Origin: Streptomyces albidoflavus
GTDB lineage: Bacteria; Actinomycetota; Actinomycetes; Streptomycetales; Streptomycetaceae
Length of the DNA stretch: 64,000 nucleotides
Assembly: GCF_000719955.1 (NCBI RefSeq)
Contig: NZ_JOII01000002.1
Span: 62,001-126,000, forward strand
Direction: 5' to 3'
Shown: positions 1 to 9,271 of the stretch, one piece after another
Layout: each line of letters opens with the position of its first letter
Position numbering within the stretch: position 1 is the stretch's first letter
Program-made: the position numbers and the translations under genes
The notes under the pieces: generated by a model
What the model saw: the letters and a program-made list of their open reading frames with translations, nothing else
What the model was told of the DNA's origin: nothing
Database searches by the model: none

Positions 1-591
1 GGCCCAGGTGGCGAGGGCCTGGGCGAGTTGCCGCGACGCCTGGTTGTGCAGCAGGAACTCGTCCGCGTGCGGGAAGACCACGGCCGTACGGTGCCCGGTG
101 CCGCGCAGGTACGCGGTGAGCGTCATCACGCCGAACGGGTCGGCCATGCCCGAGGCGCGGGCGGCCCCGGCGTCCGGGGCGGCGGGCCGCCCGGCTCCCG
201 GGGCCGGCTCCGCCCTCAGGAGCCGTGTCGCGCCGAGCGGGCCGCGCAGCCCGGCATGGCGCATACGGGGCGGGCCCGCCCTGCCGTCCGTGCCCGGCGT
301 ACGGCGGACGGGCCGGCGGGACCGGCGCCAGGAGGCGTCGTCGCGGAAGTACACCGGGTCCTGCAAGGTGCTGAAGACGATCCGCTCGAACCCCGCCGCG
401 CGCAGCATGTGCCAGAGCGCCTGCTCCATGGTGCGGACCTCGCCGGTGGCGTCGACGAAGACGTCGCCGACGCCGGGCCCGTAGAGGACGGTGAAGGGCT
501 CGCCGGTGCGCACGGCGTCCGGGGGGAGCCGTTCGGTGCCGGGCGGCGGGGCGGCGGGGGCGGGGGTCTCCTTCGCCAGGGTCGCGTTCAC
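1..591 (-). CDS. N-terminal part of a conflict-island protein, possibly an AAA-family ATPase (partial, runs off the window)
   Basis: The reading frame is open from a GTG at 591 to the window edge (197 codons) and the C-terminus lies outside. The GTG overlaps the stop of the upstream coiled-coil gene in a GTGA arrangement, so this is the last visible gene of the operon. The visible part begins with a short Ala/Pro-rich stretch, then a compact alpha/beta region containing VLYGPGVGD and DVFVDATGE, a low-complexity Arg/Pro/Ala linker, and a second alpha/beta block ending near DEFLLHNQAS. No Walker A motif is visible yet. The pattern suggests the N-terminal regulatory region of AAA ATPases found beside vWA and activase-like genes, but this is an inference from context. 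Confidence 0.55.
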   Translation of the reverse strand, partial: MNATLAKETPAPAAPPPGTERLPPDAVRTGEPFTVLYGPGVGDVFVDATGEVRTMEQALWHMLRAAGFERIVFSTLQDPVYFRDDASWRRSRRPVRRTPGTDGRAGPPRMRHAGLRGPLGATRLLRAEPAPGAGRPAAPDAGAARASGMADPFGVMTLTAYLRGTGHRTAVVFPHADEFLLHNQASRQLAQALATWA

Positions 592-1967
592 GTGGTGGTA
601 CCGGCCGCCTCGTCCCGGCTCCCCCGGACGGAAGCGGGCGCGGGCAGGACCGTCTCCTCGACCGGTGCGGACGGCTCCAGGCCCATCGGCCCGCCCTCCT
701 GCCGCAGGGCCTGGTACACCGCGTCGGCGCGGTCGCGGAGTTCGGCCTCGGCGGTGACGTCGTGGTCGGTGGTCTCCACGTGGATCACGCACTGGTCGGA
801 GTCCGGGTGGGCCTGGGCGATACGGACCCTGATCTCGTTGCCGGTGGCCTCGTGGCGCAGCACGGCGTGGAAGTCTCCCCGCTCGTCCTCCCCCGCGTAG
901 TGGCACTCCTCCTCCACCAGGTCGTAGAAGGCGACCTCGGCCAGGGTCTGGGCCACCACGTCGGCGAGGTTGACCCGTAGCTGGGAGGTGAGCTGGCGCA
1001 GCCCGGCCCGCTCCACCGTCTCGCCGAGGCGCCGCTCCAGCGCGGGTGCCTCCTCGTCGCGCAGGGCGAGCAGGGCGTCGGTGCCGGTCTGCGGGTCGCG
1101 GGCGCGGGTGAGGGCGGCGGCGGTGTCCTGCCGCACCTGGTCGTACTCACCGCCGGACCAGTGCGCGACGTCCAGGGAGTACCCGGTGACAGGGGTGCCG
1201 TCGGTGTCGACGACGGGCCGTCGCCGGTTCTCCTCCGCCAGCGCCTCCACCTGGACGAGGGCTTCCACCGCCTCCTTCCGGGCCAGGCAGCGGGCCAGTT
1301 CCCGCTGTTCGATGTCGACCCGCAGGTCGCTCAGTTCGTGGAAGGTCTCCTGCCCGAGGGCGAGCGCGGCGTCGAAGCGGTGCTCGGCCGCGTTTTGCCC
1401 GGCCGTCGCCAGGCGCTGGACCAGCCGGTCCAGGCGCCCGGGTGCGTACCGCTCGTGGGGCAGTTCGCGCTCGATGAGCCCGGCCATGGTGCGGGCGTCG
1501 GCGAGCCAGGTCTGCGCGGTCTCCTCGGCGCGGGCCCGGTCGGCCTTGACGGCGTCGATCTCCTGCGCGAGGCGGGCGGTCTCGGCCCGGCGTTCGGCGC
1601 GCTCGGCCGCGAGGGCCCGCTCGGCCTCGCGGCGCAGCCCGTCGAGGCGCTGCCGGGTCTGTTCCTCGATGCGGCCCGCCGTCTCGTGCAGCTCCTGGTG
1701 GAGGCGTTCGGCCTGTTCGCGGAGGCGGCGGCCGGTCTCGGCCTCGATGTGCCGGGTCCGGTCGCTGAGCTGCCGGACGGCTTCGTCCTGGCGGCGCTGC
1801 CGGGCGTCGACGCTGGCGAACGCCCGGTCGACGTCGGCCCTGGTCTGCGCCCGTACGTCGTCGAGCAGCCGGGGGACGTCCCGCTGGAGTCCCTGGAGCT
1901 GGCGCGCCCTGCGCTGGACGCGCCGCCACTGTGCCTCGTCGACCTGAATGGTCTTCCTGCCGCTCAT
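588..1967 (-). CDS. Coiled-coil protein of the GTPase/vWA island
   Basis: 459 residues. The start is an ATG at 1967 overlapping the previous stop (ATGA), with AGGAAGGA upstream. Roughly residues 15-140 are strongly charged, rich in Arg, Glu, Gln and Ala in heptad-like spacing, predicting a long coiled coil. A helical middle segment follows and then a compact C-terminal domain of about residues 330-430 with FYDLVEEECHYAG and a beta-rich stretch. I do not recognise an enzyme motif. The likely role is structural: a scaffold or adaptor between the neighbouring AAA-like, radical-SAM and vWA proteins, with which it is translationally coupled on both sides. This role is inferred from the coupling only. 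Confidence 0.8.
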   Translation of the reverse strand: MSGRKTIQVDEAQWRRVQRRARQLQGLQRDVPRLLDDVRAQTRADVDRAFASVDARQRRQDEAVRQLSDRTRHIEAETGRRLREQAERLHQELHETAGRIEEQTRQRLDGLRREAERALAAERAERRAETARLAQEIDAVKADRARAEETAQTWLADARTMAGLIERELPHERYAPGRLDRLVQRLATAGQNAAEHRFDAALALGQETFHELSDLRVDIEQRELARCLARKEAVEALVQVEALAEENRRRPVVDTDGTPVTGYSLDVAHWSGGEYDQVRQDTAAALTRARDPQTGTDALLALRDEEAPALERRLGETVERAGLRQLTSQLRVNLADVVAQTLAEVAFYDLVEEECHYAGEDERGDFHAVLRHEATGNEIRVRIAQAHPDSDQCVIHVETTDHDVTAEAELRDRADAVYQALRQEGGPMGLEPSAPVEETVLPAPASVRGSRDEAAGTTT

Positions 1968-2644
1968 GACCGTCCTTCCTGCTCCGGGACGCCCCCGGAG
2001 GTGTGGGGGTGCGCCGCCGTGTGCCGGGCGCGCACCGCGTCGACCGCCCGCGTGAAGGCGGCGGGGAAGCCTCGCGGCGGTACGCCGACGAGCAGGGCCT
2101 CGGGGCCGTCGACGGCGATCTCGACGTCCCGGGGGCGGCCCTCGAAGTCGTAGCCGCACTCGGCGAGGCGGCCGGTGAGGTGGTGGACGCGCTGGTTGCC
2201 GCTGCCGCGCAGGCCGCGCCCGTCGTCCAGGGCGGCGACGTAGGTGCCGTCGATCAGCACGTCGACGGCGTCGAGCAGGTCGGGCACGCCGGGTGCGGGC
2301 GGCCGGGTGCGCAGCCGCTCCAGGCGGTACCCGGTGAAGCAGACCACGGAGACGTCCCGCAGGAGCCGGGCCCGCCGGACCAGCCGGGCCAGTCCGGCGG
2401 CCTGACTCATCGGTTCGCCGCCGGAGAGGGTGAACCCGGTGACCCGGGGGTCGGCGAGCAGTTCGGCGGCGAGCCGGTCCGGGTCGGCCCGGCGTGCCGG
2501 GCGCTCGGGGATCCATTCGGGCGCGACGCAGCCGGCGCAGCGGAACGGGCAGCCCTGCACCCAGACCACGGACCGGACCCCGGGGCCGAGGGCGCGGGTG
2601 CCGACCCGGGTGGCGGCCACGTTGAGCGGCTGAGCCTCCGTCAT
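1964..2644 (-). CDS. Small radical-SAM (4Fe-4S single cluster) activase-like protein
   Basis: 226 residues with Cys32, Cys36 and Cys39 in GCPFRCAGC, the CX3CX2C signature that binds a 4Fe-4S cluster and S-adenosylmethionine. FTLSGGEPM follows as the GGE SAM-contact motif. Length and motif spacing match the compact activating enzymes related to anaerobic ribonucleotide reductase activase. No glycyl-radical enzyme is encoded nearby, so the substrate is unknown. The start overlaps the vWA stop and the stop overlaps the coiled-coil start (both ATGA), indicating stoichiometric co-expression with the island. A radical-SAM maturase inside a vWA/Hsp70/GTPase operon suggests it modifies or activates one of the partner proteins; that is inference. 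Confidence 0.88.
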   Translation of the reverse strand: MTEAQPLNVAATRVGTRALGPGVRSVVWVQGCPFRCAGCVAPEWIPERPARRADPDRLAAELLADPRVTGFTLSGGEPMSQAAGLARLVRRARLLRDVSVVCFTGYRLERLRTRPPAPGVPDLLDAVDVLIDGTYVAALDDGRGLRGSGNQRVHHLTGRLAECGYDFEGRPRDVEIAVDGPEALLVGVPPRGFPAAFTRAVDAVRARHTAAHPHTSGGVPEQEGRS

Positions 2645-4206
2645 CCGGACCCCTCGGGCGCGTGGCCGTCGGCCGGCGGGCCGTCCGGGCGGTGGGTGAA
2701 CGCGAGCCCGCCGACGACGGCCTTGGCTCCCGGTGCGCAGGTCACCCGGTCGGGACGGCCCCCGGCGCCCTTCCTGGCGTAGTGGATCAGCAGGTCCACG
2801 CGGGGGCCCTCCGGGGTGCGGCGGCGGCGTCCGTGGACGGTGCCGCGTCCGCCCGCTGGCTGCTGGAACGCCACCCTCCGCCCGCTGAGGGCGATCCACC
2901 CCGGGGTGTCCGCCGCGAAGACCGGCGCGATGCCCAGCCCGCCGGAGAGGGACGGGCGGTGGACGCTCCGCCAGCGCAGCCAGCCGAGGGCCAGGGCGGC
3001 GGCGACCCCGAGCAGCAGCGCGGGGAGGAAGAGGACCGAGCCGGTCTCCGCGCGGGCGGTCAGCGGGCGGCCCCGCGCGGCGACCGTCCCGGGCGTCCTC
3101 AGCTCGACGTCGGGGGCGAGGGCCCGCTGCCACGGCGAGGCCACCTTGCCCGACACGCGCAGCGCGGCGGCGCCTTCCTCGGTCCGCCGGAAGGGCAGCC
3201 CGTCCCCGCCCACGCCGCCCGCCAGCCGCACGGTGTACGTCCGGGACTCGCCGGGGGCCAGGGTCAGGCGGTCGGGGACGCCGCTGACGCGGAGCGGGAC
3301 GCCGTCGGTGGTGAGGCGGGTGCCGGTGACGGTCAGCGGGGTGTGCGCGGCGGCCGAGCGGAAGGTCACGGCGGCCTCGGCAGAGCCCGTGGTGAGGTCG
3401 CGGGTGCCGCCGGGCCGCCAGGACGCGGTGACGCCTTTGCCCCGGTCCTCGGCGAGCAGCCGGGCGGCCGACCGGGCCCGGGTGCTGTCCCCGGCCCGGC
3501 GGAGGTAGGCGCCGAGGTCCTGGATGCTGCCGGGGCGCAGCACCACGGTGTCCCGGACGACCTTGCCGAGCTGGCCGGCGCCGCTCGCTCCGGAGCCCAG
3601 CGGCAGGGCGTAGCCGGCGAGTCCGGCACGGGTACCGACGGCCTCGGCGCGCCGGTGCAGGGCGTCCCAGGGGGCGCCGGACGCCTTGGGGTAGGCGGTG
3701 GAGCGGGGCGGTTCGTGGCGCCCGTCGGTGAGCATGACCACGGAGGCGACGCTCGCGGCGTCGGACCGCTCCAGTTCGCGCAGGGCCAGGTCGAGGGCGG
3801 CGCCGATGTCGGTCCCGCCGTCCGGGTCCGGGGACTTGGGCAGGCGGCCGACGATCTTGCCGGGGTCGCCCGCCGAGCCGACGTAGCGGGCCTCGGGGCG
3901 GTCGTCGAAGGTGATGAGCGCGACGTGGTCGGAGCGGGAGAGCCCGCCGAGGAAGCCGCGCAGGGTGGACCGCACCGTGTCGTAGCGGCCCTTGGTGCGC
4001 ATCGATCCGGAGGTGTCGACGAGGACGGCGTAGTCCACGGGCTGGTCGGCGACGCCGAGTTCCCGGTAGATCTCTTCCCGGCTCGGTCCTTCGGCGGCGG
4101 CCGCCGGAGCGGTGAGCACCGCCGTGGCGGCCAGCAGCACGGCTGCCACGGCCGCCCGGCGGCGCGGCGCGGTCGTGCCGCGCGGTGGCCTGGTGTGGGG
4201 CTTCAC
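2641..4206 (-). CDS. Membrane-anchored von Willebrand factor A domain protein
   Basis: 521 residues, GTG start at 4206 with AGGAG seven bases upstream. The N-terminus has a basic region and a hydrophobic stretch ending AAAAEG, a signal peptide or signal anchor. The vWA domain begins near residue 58 with an intact MIDAS (DTSGSM at 64-69), plus a GGTDIG threonine segment and VVMLTDGR. A beta-rich domain follows, then a hydrophobic segment near residues 390-412 and a cytoplasmic-type basic tail containing a second beta-rich unit. The topology is therefore an extracytoplasmic metal-dependent ligand-binding domain tethered by one helix. It probably senses or captures a partner for the operon; the ligand cannot be read from sequence. 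Confidence 0.88.
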   Translation of the reverse strand: MKPHTRPPRGTTAPRRRAAVAAVLLAATAVLTAPAAAAEGPSREEIYRELGVADQPVDYAVLVDTSGSMRTKGRYDTVRSTLRGFLGGLSRSDHVALITFDDRPEARYVGSAGDPGKIVGRLPKSPDPDGGTDIGAALDLALRELERSDAASVASVVMLTDGRHEPPRSTAYPKASGAPWDALHRRAEAVGTRAGLAGYALPLGSGASGAGQLGKVVRDTVVLRPGSIQDLGAYLRRAGDSTRARSAARLLAEDRGKGVTASWRPGGTRDLTTGSAEAAVTFRSAAAHTPLTVTGTRLTTDGVPLRVSGVPDRLTLAPGESRTYTVRLAGGVGGDGLPFRRTEEGAAALRVSGKVASPWQRALAPDVELRTPGTVAARGRPLTARAETGSVLFLPALLLGVAAALALGWLRWRSVHRPSLSGGLGIAPVFAADTPGWIALSGRRVAFQQPAGGRGTVHGRRRRTPEGPRVDLLIHYARKGAGGRPDRVTCAPGAKAVVGGLAFTHRPDGPPADGHAPEGSG

Positions 4207-4267
4207 GGACGGTCTCCTGGAGGGGTCGGGCGCGCGGGTCGACCGCGTCGCGGCGAAGGGGCGGTGG

Positions 4268-5596
4268 TCAGGGCACGGGATCGGCCGGCAGGGCGCCCAA
4301 CGGGATCTCCTGGGCGGCGGGTTCGGCTCCGTGCCGGTGCGGGGCCGGAGCCTCGGGCGCGAGGGGGTGGAGGACGAGGTGGGCGGTCCCGTCGGTGGTG
4401 ACGCGTACGCCCACGTGGAAGCGGTCCCCGGCCGCCGCGGAGACGGTCACGGCGGTCGCGGAGACGCCGCCGCGGGTGCCCGCGCCCCGGACCAGGAGCT
4501 GGACCTCGCGTCCGGTGCCGCCCTCGGCGGGCGCGGCCCCGAGCCGGACCCGCTCGCCGCCCGTCTCGGCGAAGACGGTGGCCCCGCCCGGGGCGAGCGT
4601 GCCGGGCGGGCTGATCACCAGCTCCTCGTCGCGCGGCAGCCCGCCCACGGTGCGGTGGACCCGTACGGCGACGGCGTGCGGGTACCGGTCGGCCGCGTCC
4701 ACCCGCCCGGCGGCCACCAGGGCGGCCCCGAAGACCGGGGCCAGTGCCGGATCGGTGCCGTCCGGCAGCGGCACCGGCAGGCCCAGCCGGTCCGCGAGGT
4801 GCCGCACCAGGGTCGCCGAGCGCGCCGCGCCGCCGACCGCGACCACGGGCGTACGGTCGGGGCCCGCGTCGGCGAGTACCCGGTCGAGGCCCTCGGTGAG
4901 ACGGGCGAAGGCCCGGTGCACGACGCCGGCGGTGATCTCGCGCCCCGCCACCTCGTGCACCACGGTGTCGGCCAGCCGCTCCGCGCGGTCCGGGCGCGCC
5001 ACCATCCGGTCCAGGGCCACCTCGGTCCGCCGCCCGCTCTCGGCCCGGGCGAGGGCCAGCAGCCGCAGGACCTCCGGGTCGTCGGCGGTCAGCCCGGCCC
5101 CGTCGAGCACCGCCCGGTCGAACGCGGCGCCGTAGCCGCCGGGCAGGGGCGCGTGCCTGGGCGGGCCGGAGACGGCCCAGGTCCCGCCGGTGAGGACGCA
5201 CCGGGCGAGGCTCACCCCGGCACCGCCCAGGTCGCAGACGAGCACCGGTGACAGGGGCGGGGTGCCCGCGTGCCGCAGCAGGGCGAGCACCGCGTGCGGG
5301 ACGCCGAGGAGTTGAGGCGGCGGCTCCCCCGTCTCCCCTGCGGGGGGCGGGCGTTCGCCGTGCGGGACGACCGCGACCAGCCGGCCGGGCGGGCCGCAGT
5401 GCGCGCGGTACGCGGCGCACGCGGCGGCGAGGGCGGCGGCCCGGTCGCCGCGGACCCGGTCCGGGGTCGGCAGGCCCTCGCCGGGCACCGTGCCGGGCAG
5501 GTCGACGAGGTACGGGGGCCCGTCGCCGTCGGCCCGCGCCACCCGCAGGTAGCGGGAACCGGCGTCGACGGCGACAGCCGGGGCGGCGGCCGTCAT
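4268..5596 (-). CDS. Hsp70-like actin-fold ATPase
   Basis: 442 residues starting at an ATG that overlaps the upstream stop (ATGA). The N-terminal about 320 residues carry actin-superfamily nucleotide motifs: AVDAGSRYLRVA (phosphate 1), VLVCDLGGAG (phosphate 2), GYGAAFDRAV, and VVAVGGAARS (adenosine motif). The C-terminal about 120 residues are beta-rich (RYPHAVAVRVHRTVGG onward), resembling a reduced Hsp70 substrate-binding beta domain without the helical lid. It is therefore a divergent Hsp70 family member rather than DnaK. A 61-base gap separates it from the vWA gene downstream. A chaperone-like switch coupled to a GTPase and vWA proteins fits a conformationally gated response system. Confidence 0.85.
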   Translation of the reverse strand: MTAAAPAVAVDAGSRYLRVARADGDGPPYLVDLPGTVPGEGLPTPDRVRGDRAAALAAACAAYRAHCGPPGRLVAVVPHGERPPPAGETGEPPPQLLGVPHAVLALLRHAGTPPLSPVLVCDLGGAGVSLARCVLTGGTWAVSGPPRHAPLPGGYGAAFDRAVLDGAGLTADDPEVLRLLALARAESGRRTEVALDRMVARPDRAERLADTVVHEVAGREITAGVVHRAFARLTEGLDRVLADAGPDRTPVVAVGGAARSATLVRHLADRLGLPVPLPDGTDPALAPVFGAALVAAGRVDAADRYPHAVAVRVHRTVGGLPRDEELVISPPGTLAPGGATVFAETGGERVRLGAAPAEGGTGREVQLLVRGAGTRGGVSATAVTVSAAAGDRFHVGVRVTTDGTAHLVLHPLAPEAPAPHRHGAEPAAQEIPLGALPADPVP

Positions 5597-8088
5597 CTCC
5601 GCCTCCCGGGGACGACGCGGCCCATCTTCCGGAACAGGCCCGGGCGTTCCCCCTCGGCGGCGGGCACGGCGGCCGGCGGCGTGCCCGGCCGGCGGTGCCA
5701 CAACTCCGCGAGAACCGCTTCGTGCCAGGCCCGTTGGTGCCGGCTGTGCTCGGTCAGCCGCTCGCGCAGCCCCGGGTGGCGGTCGTCGCGGGTGAGCGCC
5801 CCGTACAGGCGCAGCCCCGGCGAGCCCGGCGCCGCCGCGTCCATGGCCCGGGCGACCTGCTCCAGACCGCCCGGCCCCTCCGTCACCGTCCAGCCGGCGA
5901 CCGCGTCGAGCAGCTGCGCGGGCAGCCGCACCGGGACACCGGCCTCCAGCAGCAGCCGGGCCAGCTCCTCGTACGGCGCCCCGCTCTCGGCGGCCCGCCG
6001 GAACTCGCCGACGGGGCGCAGCCACCCGAGGTCGTACCGGGCCGCCACGTGTCTCATGAGGTACGGGGGTACGTCGAGGTCGGCGAGGGGGCGGCCCCGG
6101 CCGGTGAGCCGGTCGTGCACGGTGTCGCAGACCAGGCCGAGGAAGGCGCCCGGGACGGCGGCGGCGAGCTGTTCGGTCACCTGCCAGCCGCGCGGCCCCG
6201 GCGGGCCGGCGAGGAGGGCGTCGACGGCGAGGCGCCGCAGTTCCCCGTCGGAGGCGCACCGGTTGATCAGGGCGGCGACGTACGCGGGGAGCTGCCCCTT
6301 CTCGCTGAGCTGGGCCAGGCGGGGCATTCCGGGGCCGCCGGTTCCGCTGGCCGCGCAGAAGAGGTCGGCGTCGGCCGCCACTGAGCCGTCGTGCCGCCCG
6401 TCGGCGGGGACGAGCCGCGCCACCGCCTCGCCGAGGGTGCGGTCGCTGCGGGCGGCCCGCCACAGCCCGGGCCACATGGCGCGGAGCGCCTCGGGGCGCC
6501 GCTGCTCCCGGGCGATGTCCAGGGTGGTCCGCCAGCCCTGGTCGGAGACCTCGGCGAAGTCGGCGGCGTCCCTGGCGGTGGTGGCTTCCGCGTCGCCGCC
6601 CAGGAGTACGGCGGCGAAGCGGAGCCAGCCGGGGGTGGCGGCCGGGGAGCCTTCGCCGTGCGCCCGCCGCACCAGCCGGGCGAGCGGCTGCAGGCTGCGC
6701 CGGCGGTTCTTCAGCAGGTAGCGGAGCCAGGTCCGCGCGACGGCCTCGTCGCCGAGGAGGAGGCGGTCGGCGCGGTCGGTGGCGCGTCCCCACTGGTCCT
6801 CCGCCATGTAGATGAGCGAACCCGCCCAGTCCTCGGGCGGACTCGGGGCGTCCAGCAGGGCGTGGAAGAGGTCGGCGAAGGAGCCGGGCCGGTGCGGCTC
6901 GACCTCCGCGTGGACGACGCCCAGGTAGCGCTGGGCCCGTTCGAAGGAGCGTGCCGGGTCCCCGGCGGCGAGAACCTGCGCCACGAGGACGGCGCAGAGC
7001 CGCCCCGACCACTGGGCGGCGAGGAGCGCTCCGGCCCGGGCCTCGCGGACGTGTGCCACCAGGTAGCCGGTGAGGACGGCGAGCCGCCGGTCGTCGAGGG
7101 AGTCGGCCGGGTGGCGCTGCAGGACCCGCGCCGCCTCGGCCGGCTCCCCCGCCCCGGCGCCGATCTCCTCGACCACCGTGTCCAGCAGGTCCGCCTCACG
7201 CAGGGCCTTGAGGGTGCCGTACGGCTCGGGGGCGGGGGTGGCCGGTCCGGTGGCGGCGAGCAGGTGCCGCACCAGGCCGTGGGTGTCGCCGCTCTTGGCC
7301 CGCAGCGCGAGCAGGCCCCGCAGGTAGCCGCGTGCCGCGTCGCCCCGGGGGCCCGGCGGCGGGGCGCCGCCGTACACCGCGGTGCTCTGGCCCTGGCGGA
7401 CGGCGGGCGCGAAGAAGAGCCGGAGGTCGTGGTCGGCCTGCCCGGTCCAGGTGGCGGCGCTGAGCCAGGACCGGCAGGCGTACGGCAGGAGCGAGCAGAT
7501 CGCGTCGAGCACCCGGACCCGCTCCGCGACGTCCGGGAGCGGCCGGCCGGGGCTCGGGGTGAGGGCGACCTGCCGGCCGTCGAGGAGCAGGGCGGCGACA
7601 CCGGCGGCCCAGGGGAAGCCGAGTTCGTCGACGAGGGCGGCGAGTTCGGCGGCGGAGGTCTCCGGCACGGTGACGGCCGCCGGTTCCTCGCCCCCGGGAC
7701 CGCCCGTCGGCAGGGCCGAGAGCGCGCGGTCGATGCCGGTCCAGGTCAGGGCGGTGTCCGAGACGTCCGGCCAGTCGAACAGGGCCAGTTGCCAGGTGTA
7801 ACCGGGGGCGCCGGTGCCGTCGGTCGTCCCGTCCCAGCTGGTCTCCACGCGGGCGCAGGCCGGGGTGGGGCGGGTGTCGGAGGCGGCGAGGAAGACCCGC
7901 CAGGGCAGGGCGCCCTCGGGGTCGCGGCCCTCGGGGGCACCGGTGGCGGCGGCCCGCCAGAGGTAGTCGCCCGCCCGGTCGCCGGGGAGGCTGCTGCGCA
8001 GCACCTCGTACCCCATGGTGCGTCCGGGGTGCTTGCCGAGCACCGCGTGGTGGGCGGGGAGCCGCCGGCCGCCGGGGCTGCGGTTCAC
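5593..8088 (-). CDS. GTPase-associated protein 1-like (GAP1) large helical protein
   Basis: 831 residues. A GTG start at 8088 overlaps the GTPase stop (GTGA), so the two are translationally coupled. The N-terminal about 230 residues are mixed alpha/beta with many Trp and Asp (YTWQLALFDWPDVSD), followed by about 550 mostly helical residues made of repeated Leu/Ala/Arg segments and a basic tail (MGRVVPGRRR). No catalytic motif stands out. Length, architecture and position directly after a double-GTPase-like gene match the actinobacterial GTPase-associated protein 1 family (N, middle and C domains) described in predicted conflict systems. I assign the family from memory and context, so a profile search should be run before relying on it. 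Confidence 0.7.
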   Translation of the reverse strand: MNRSPGGRRLPAHHAVLGKHPGRTMGYEVLRSSLPGDRAGDYLWRAAATGAPEGRDPEGALPWRVFLAASDTRPTPACARVETSWDGTTDGTGAPGYTWQLALFDWPDVSDTALTWTGIDRALSALPTGGPGGEEPAAVTVPETSAAELAALVDELGFPWAAGVAALLLDGRQVALTPSPGRPLPDVAERVRVLDAICSLLPYACRSWLSAATWTGQADHDLRLFFAPAVRQGQSTAVYGGAPPPGPRGDAARGYLRGLLALRAKSGDTHGLVRHLLAATGPATPAPEPYGTLKALREADLLDTVVEEIGAGAGEPAEAARVLQRHPADSLDDRRLAVLTGYLVAHVREARAGALLAAQWSGRLCAVLVAQVLAAGDPARSFERAQRYLGVVHAEVEPHRPGSFADLFHALLDAPSPPEDWAGSLIYMAEDQWGRATDRADRLLLGDEAVARTWLRYLLKNRRRSLQPLARLVRRAHGEGSPAATPGWLRFAAVLLGGDAEATTARDAADFAEVSDQGWRTTLDIAREQRRPEALRAMWPGLWRAARSDRTLGEAVARLVPADGRHDGSVAADADLFCAASGTGGPGMPRLAQLSEKGQLPAYVAALINRCASDGELRRLAVDALLAGPPGPRGWQVTEQLAAAVPGAFLGLVCDTVHDRLTGRGRPLADLDVPPYLMRHVAARYDLGWLRPVGEFRRAAESGAPYEELARLLLEAGVPVRLPAQLLDAVAGWTVTEGPGGLEQVARAMDAAAPGSPGLRLYGALTRDDRHPGLRERLTEHSRHQRAWHEAVLAELWHRRPGTPPAAVPAAEGERPGLFRKMGRVVPGRRR

Positions 8089-9233
8089 CACGGCTTGCCC
8101 CCGCGCCGGTTGGTCTCCCGGTGGATGCGGTCCTCGAGGTCGATGAGGGGTTCCAGGACGTTGATCGGGCCCGGTGAGGTGCGCAGGTACTTCCGTCCGT
8201 CGGCCTCGATCTCCTGGACGTAGTCCCGGTAGTCGAAGACGTGCTGCGGGGCGAGGCGGAAGCCGACGGCGGAGGTCGCGTAGTACGCGATGCGCCGCGG
8301 GTCGAAGTAGGTCTGGAGGGCGTCGCGGACGAGGCGGGCGGTGGCGCCCCGGAAGTCGTCGCACATCCACTGGAAGAACTGCTCGCCGCGCTCCCTGGGG
8401 ATGCGGGGCAGCTGCGCGCCTTCGTGGTCCTGGGTGACCCAGCCGGCCTCGGCGGCGGGCTGGAAGATGCCCGGGTGGTCGAACTTGGCGACGCAGACGG
8501 AGACATGGTGGGGCAGCCGGCCGTCGACGAGCCCGCCCCGGTTGCGGACCTGCGCGGTGAGCAGGGTCAGGGCGGAGTGGAGGAAGTTGAAGCTCTCGGT
8601 CGCCCGCTGGGCGTCGCCGAGCGGGTCGAAGAGGTAGATCAGCCCGTGGGAGCGGGCGAGGAGGCTGACCAGTTGGGCCTGCTGGGGGTGGCCGTCGCCG
8701 TAGACCTCGCCGGCCGCGTCCTGGATGTCGAGGACGAAGTTGGGCCGCCGGCCCGGCCCCAGCTTGCGCTTCTTCCGGGGCCCCTGCACGGACCAGGCGA
8801 TCTCGCGGACGCCCATGGTGGCCTCGGGGAAGGCCCGTTGCCGGGTCAGCAGGTCCATGCCCTGGCTGAGGTAGGCGTTGGCCTCCTCCGTCATGCCGCT
8901 GATGTGCCAGCCGCCGCCGTGGTGGCGCTGGTGCTGCATGGCGGCGAGCGGGAGCGCGGCCAGGTAGGTGGTCTTGCCCGAGCGTGGTGCGCCCCACAGG
9001 CCGATCCGGACGCGGTCGGCGTCCGGTCCGGCGGTGGGGACGCGTTCCGGCAGCCCCTGGGGCACGGCGTCCGGTACGGGCTGAGGTGCGGCGGGCGGCG
9101 GGCCGCTCCGGGCGCCTTCGTCGGCGGGCCCGGCGGGCGAGGGCAGCGCGACCGGCTCCGGGTCCGGCCGGGGGCCGCCGCCGTGCGGGGGCGTGACCGG
9201 CTCGTTCCGGTTCGGGTCGTAGAGATCGGCCAT
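8085..9233 (-). CDS. Double-GTPase-like P-loop protein (DO-GTPase2 type)
   Basis: 382 residues, ATG at 9233 with GAGGAG upstream. The first about 70 residues are a Pro/Gly-rich disordered tail. Then come a Walker A loop GAPRSGKT (81-88), a Walker B / switch II segment DIQDAAGE (169-176) with the DxxG-like acidic pattern, and VAKFD (248-252) at the position of the NKxD guanine-specificity motif, with Ala in place of Asn. The family hydrolyses GTP and pairs with GAP1-like proteins. The stop overlaps the GAP1-like start. The basic insert RKKRKLGPGRR between Walker A and B may contact nucleic acid or membrane. Family assignment is by motif and neighbourhood. Confidence 0.8.
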   Translation of the reverse strand: MADLYDPNRNEPVTPPHGGGPRPDPEPVALPSPAGPADEGARSGPPPAAPQPVPDAVPQGLPERVPTAGPDADRVRIGLWGAPRSGKTTYLAALPLAAMQHQRHHGGGWHISGMTEEANAYLSQGMDLLTRQRAFPEATMGVREIAWSVQGPRKKRKLGPGRRPNFVLDIQDAAGEVYGDGHPQQAQLVSLLARSHGLIYLFDPLGDAQRATESFNFLHSALTLLTAQVRNRGGLVDGRLPHHVSVCVAKFDHPGIFQPAAEAGWVTQDHEGAQLPRIPRERGEQFFQWMCDDFRGATARLVRDALQTYFDPRRIAYYATSAVGFRLAPQHVFDYRDYVQEIEADGRKYLRTSPGPINVLEPLIDLEDRIHRETNRRGGKPW

Positions 9234-9271
9234 GGGCTCTCCTCGTACTGGGGCCACGTGGTGGGGCGGTG

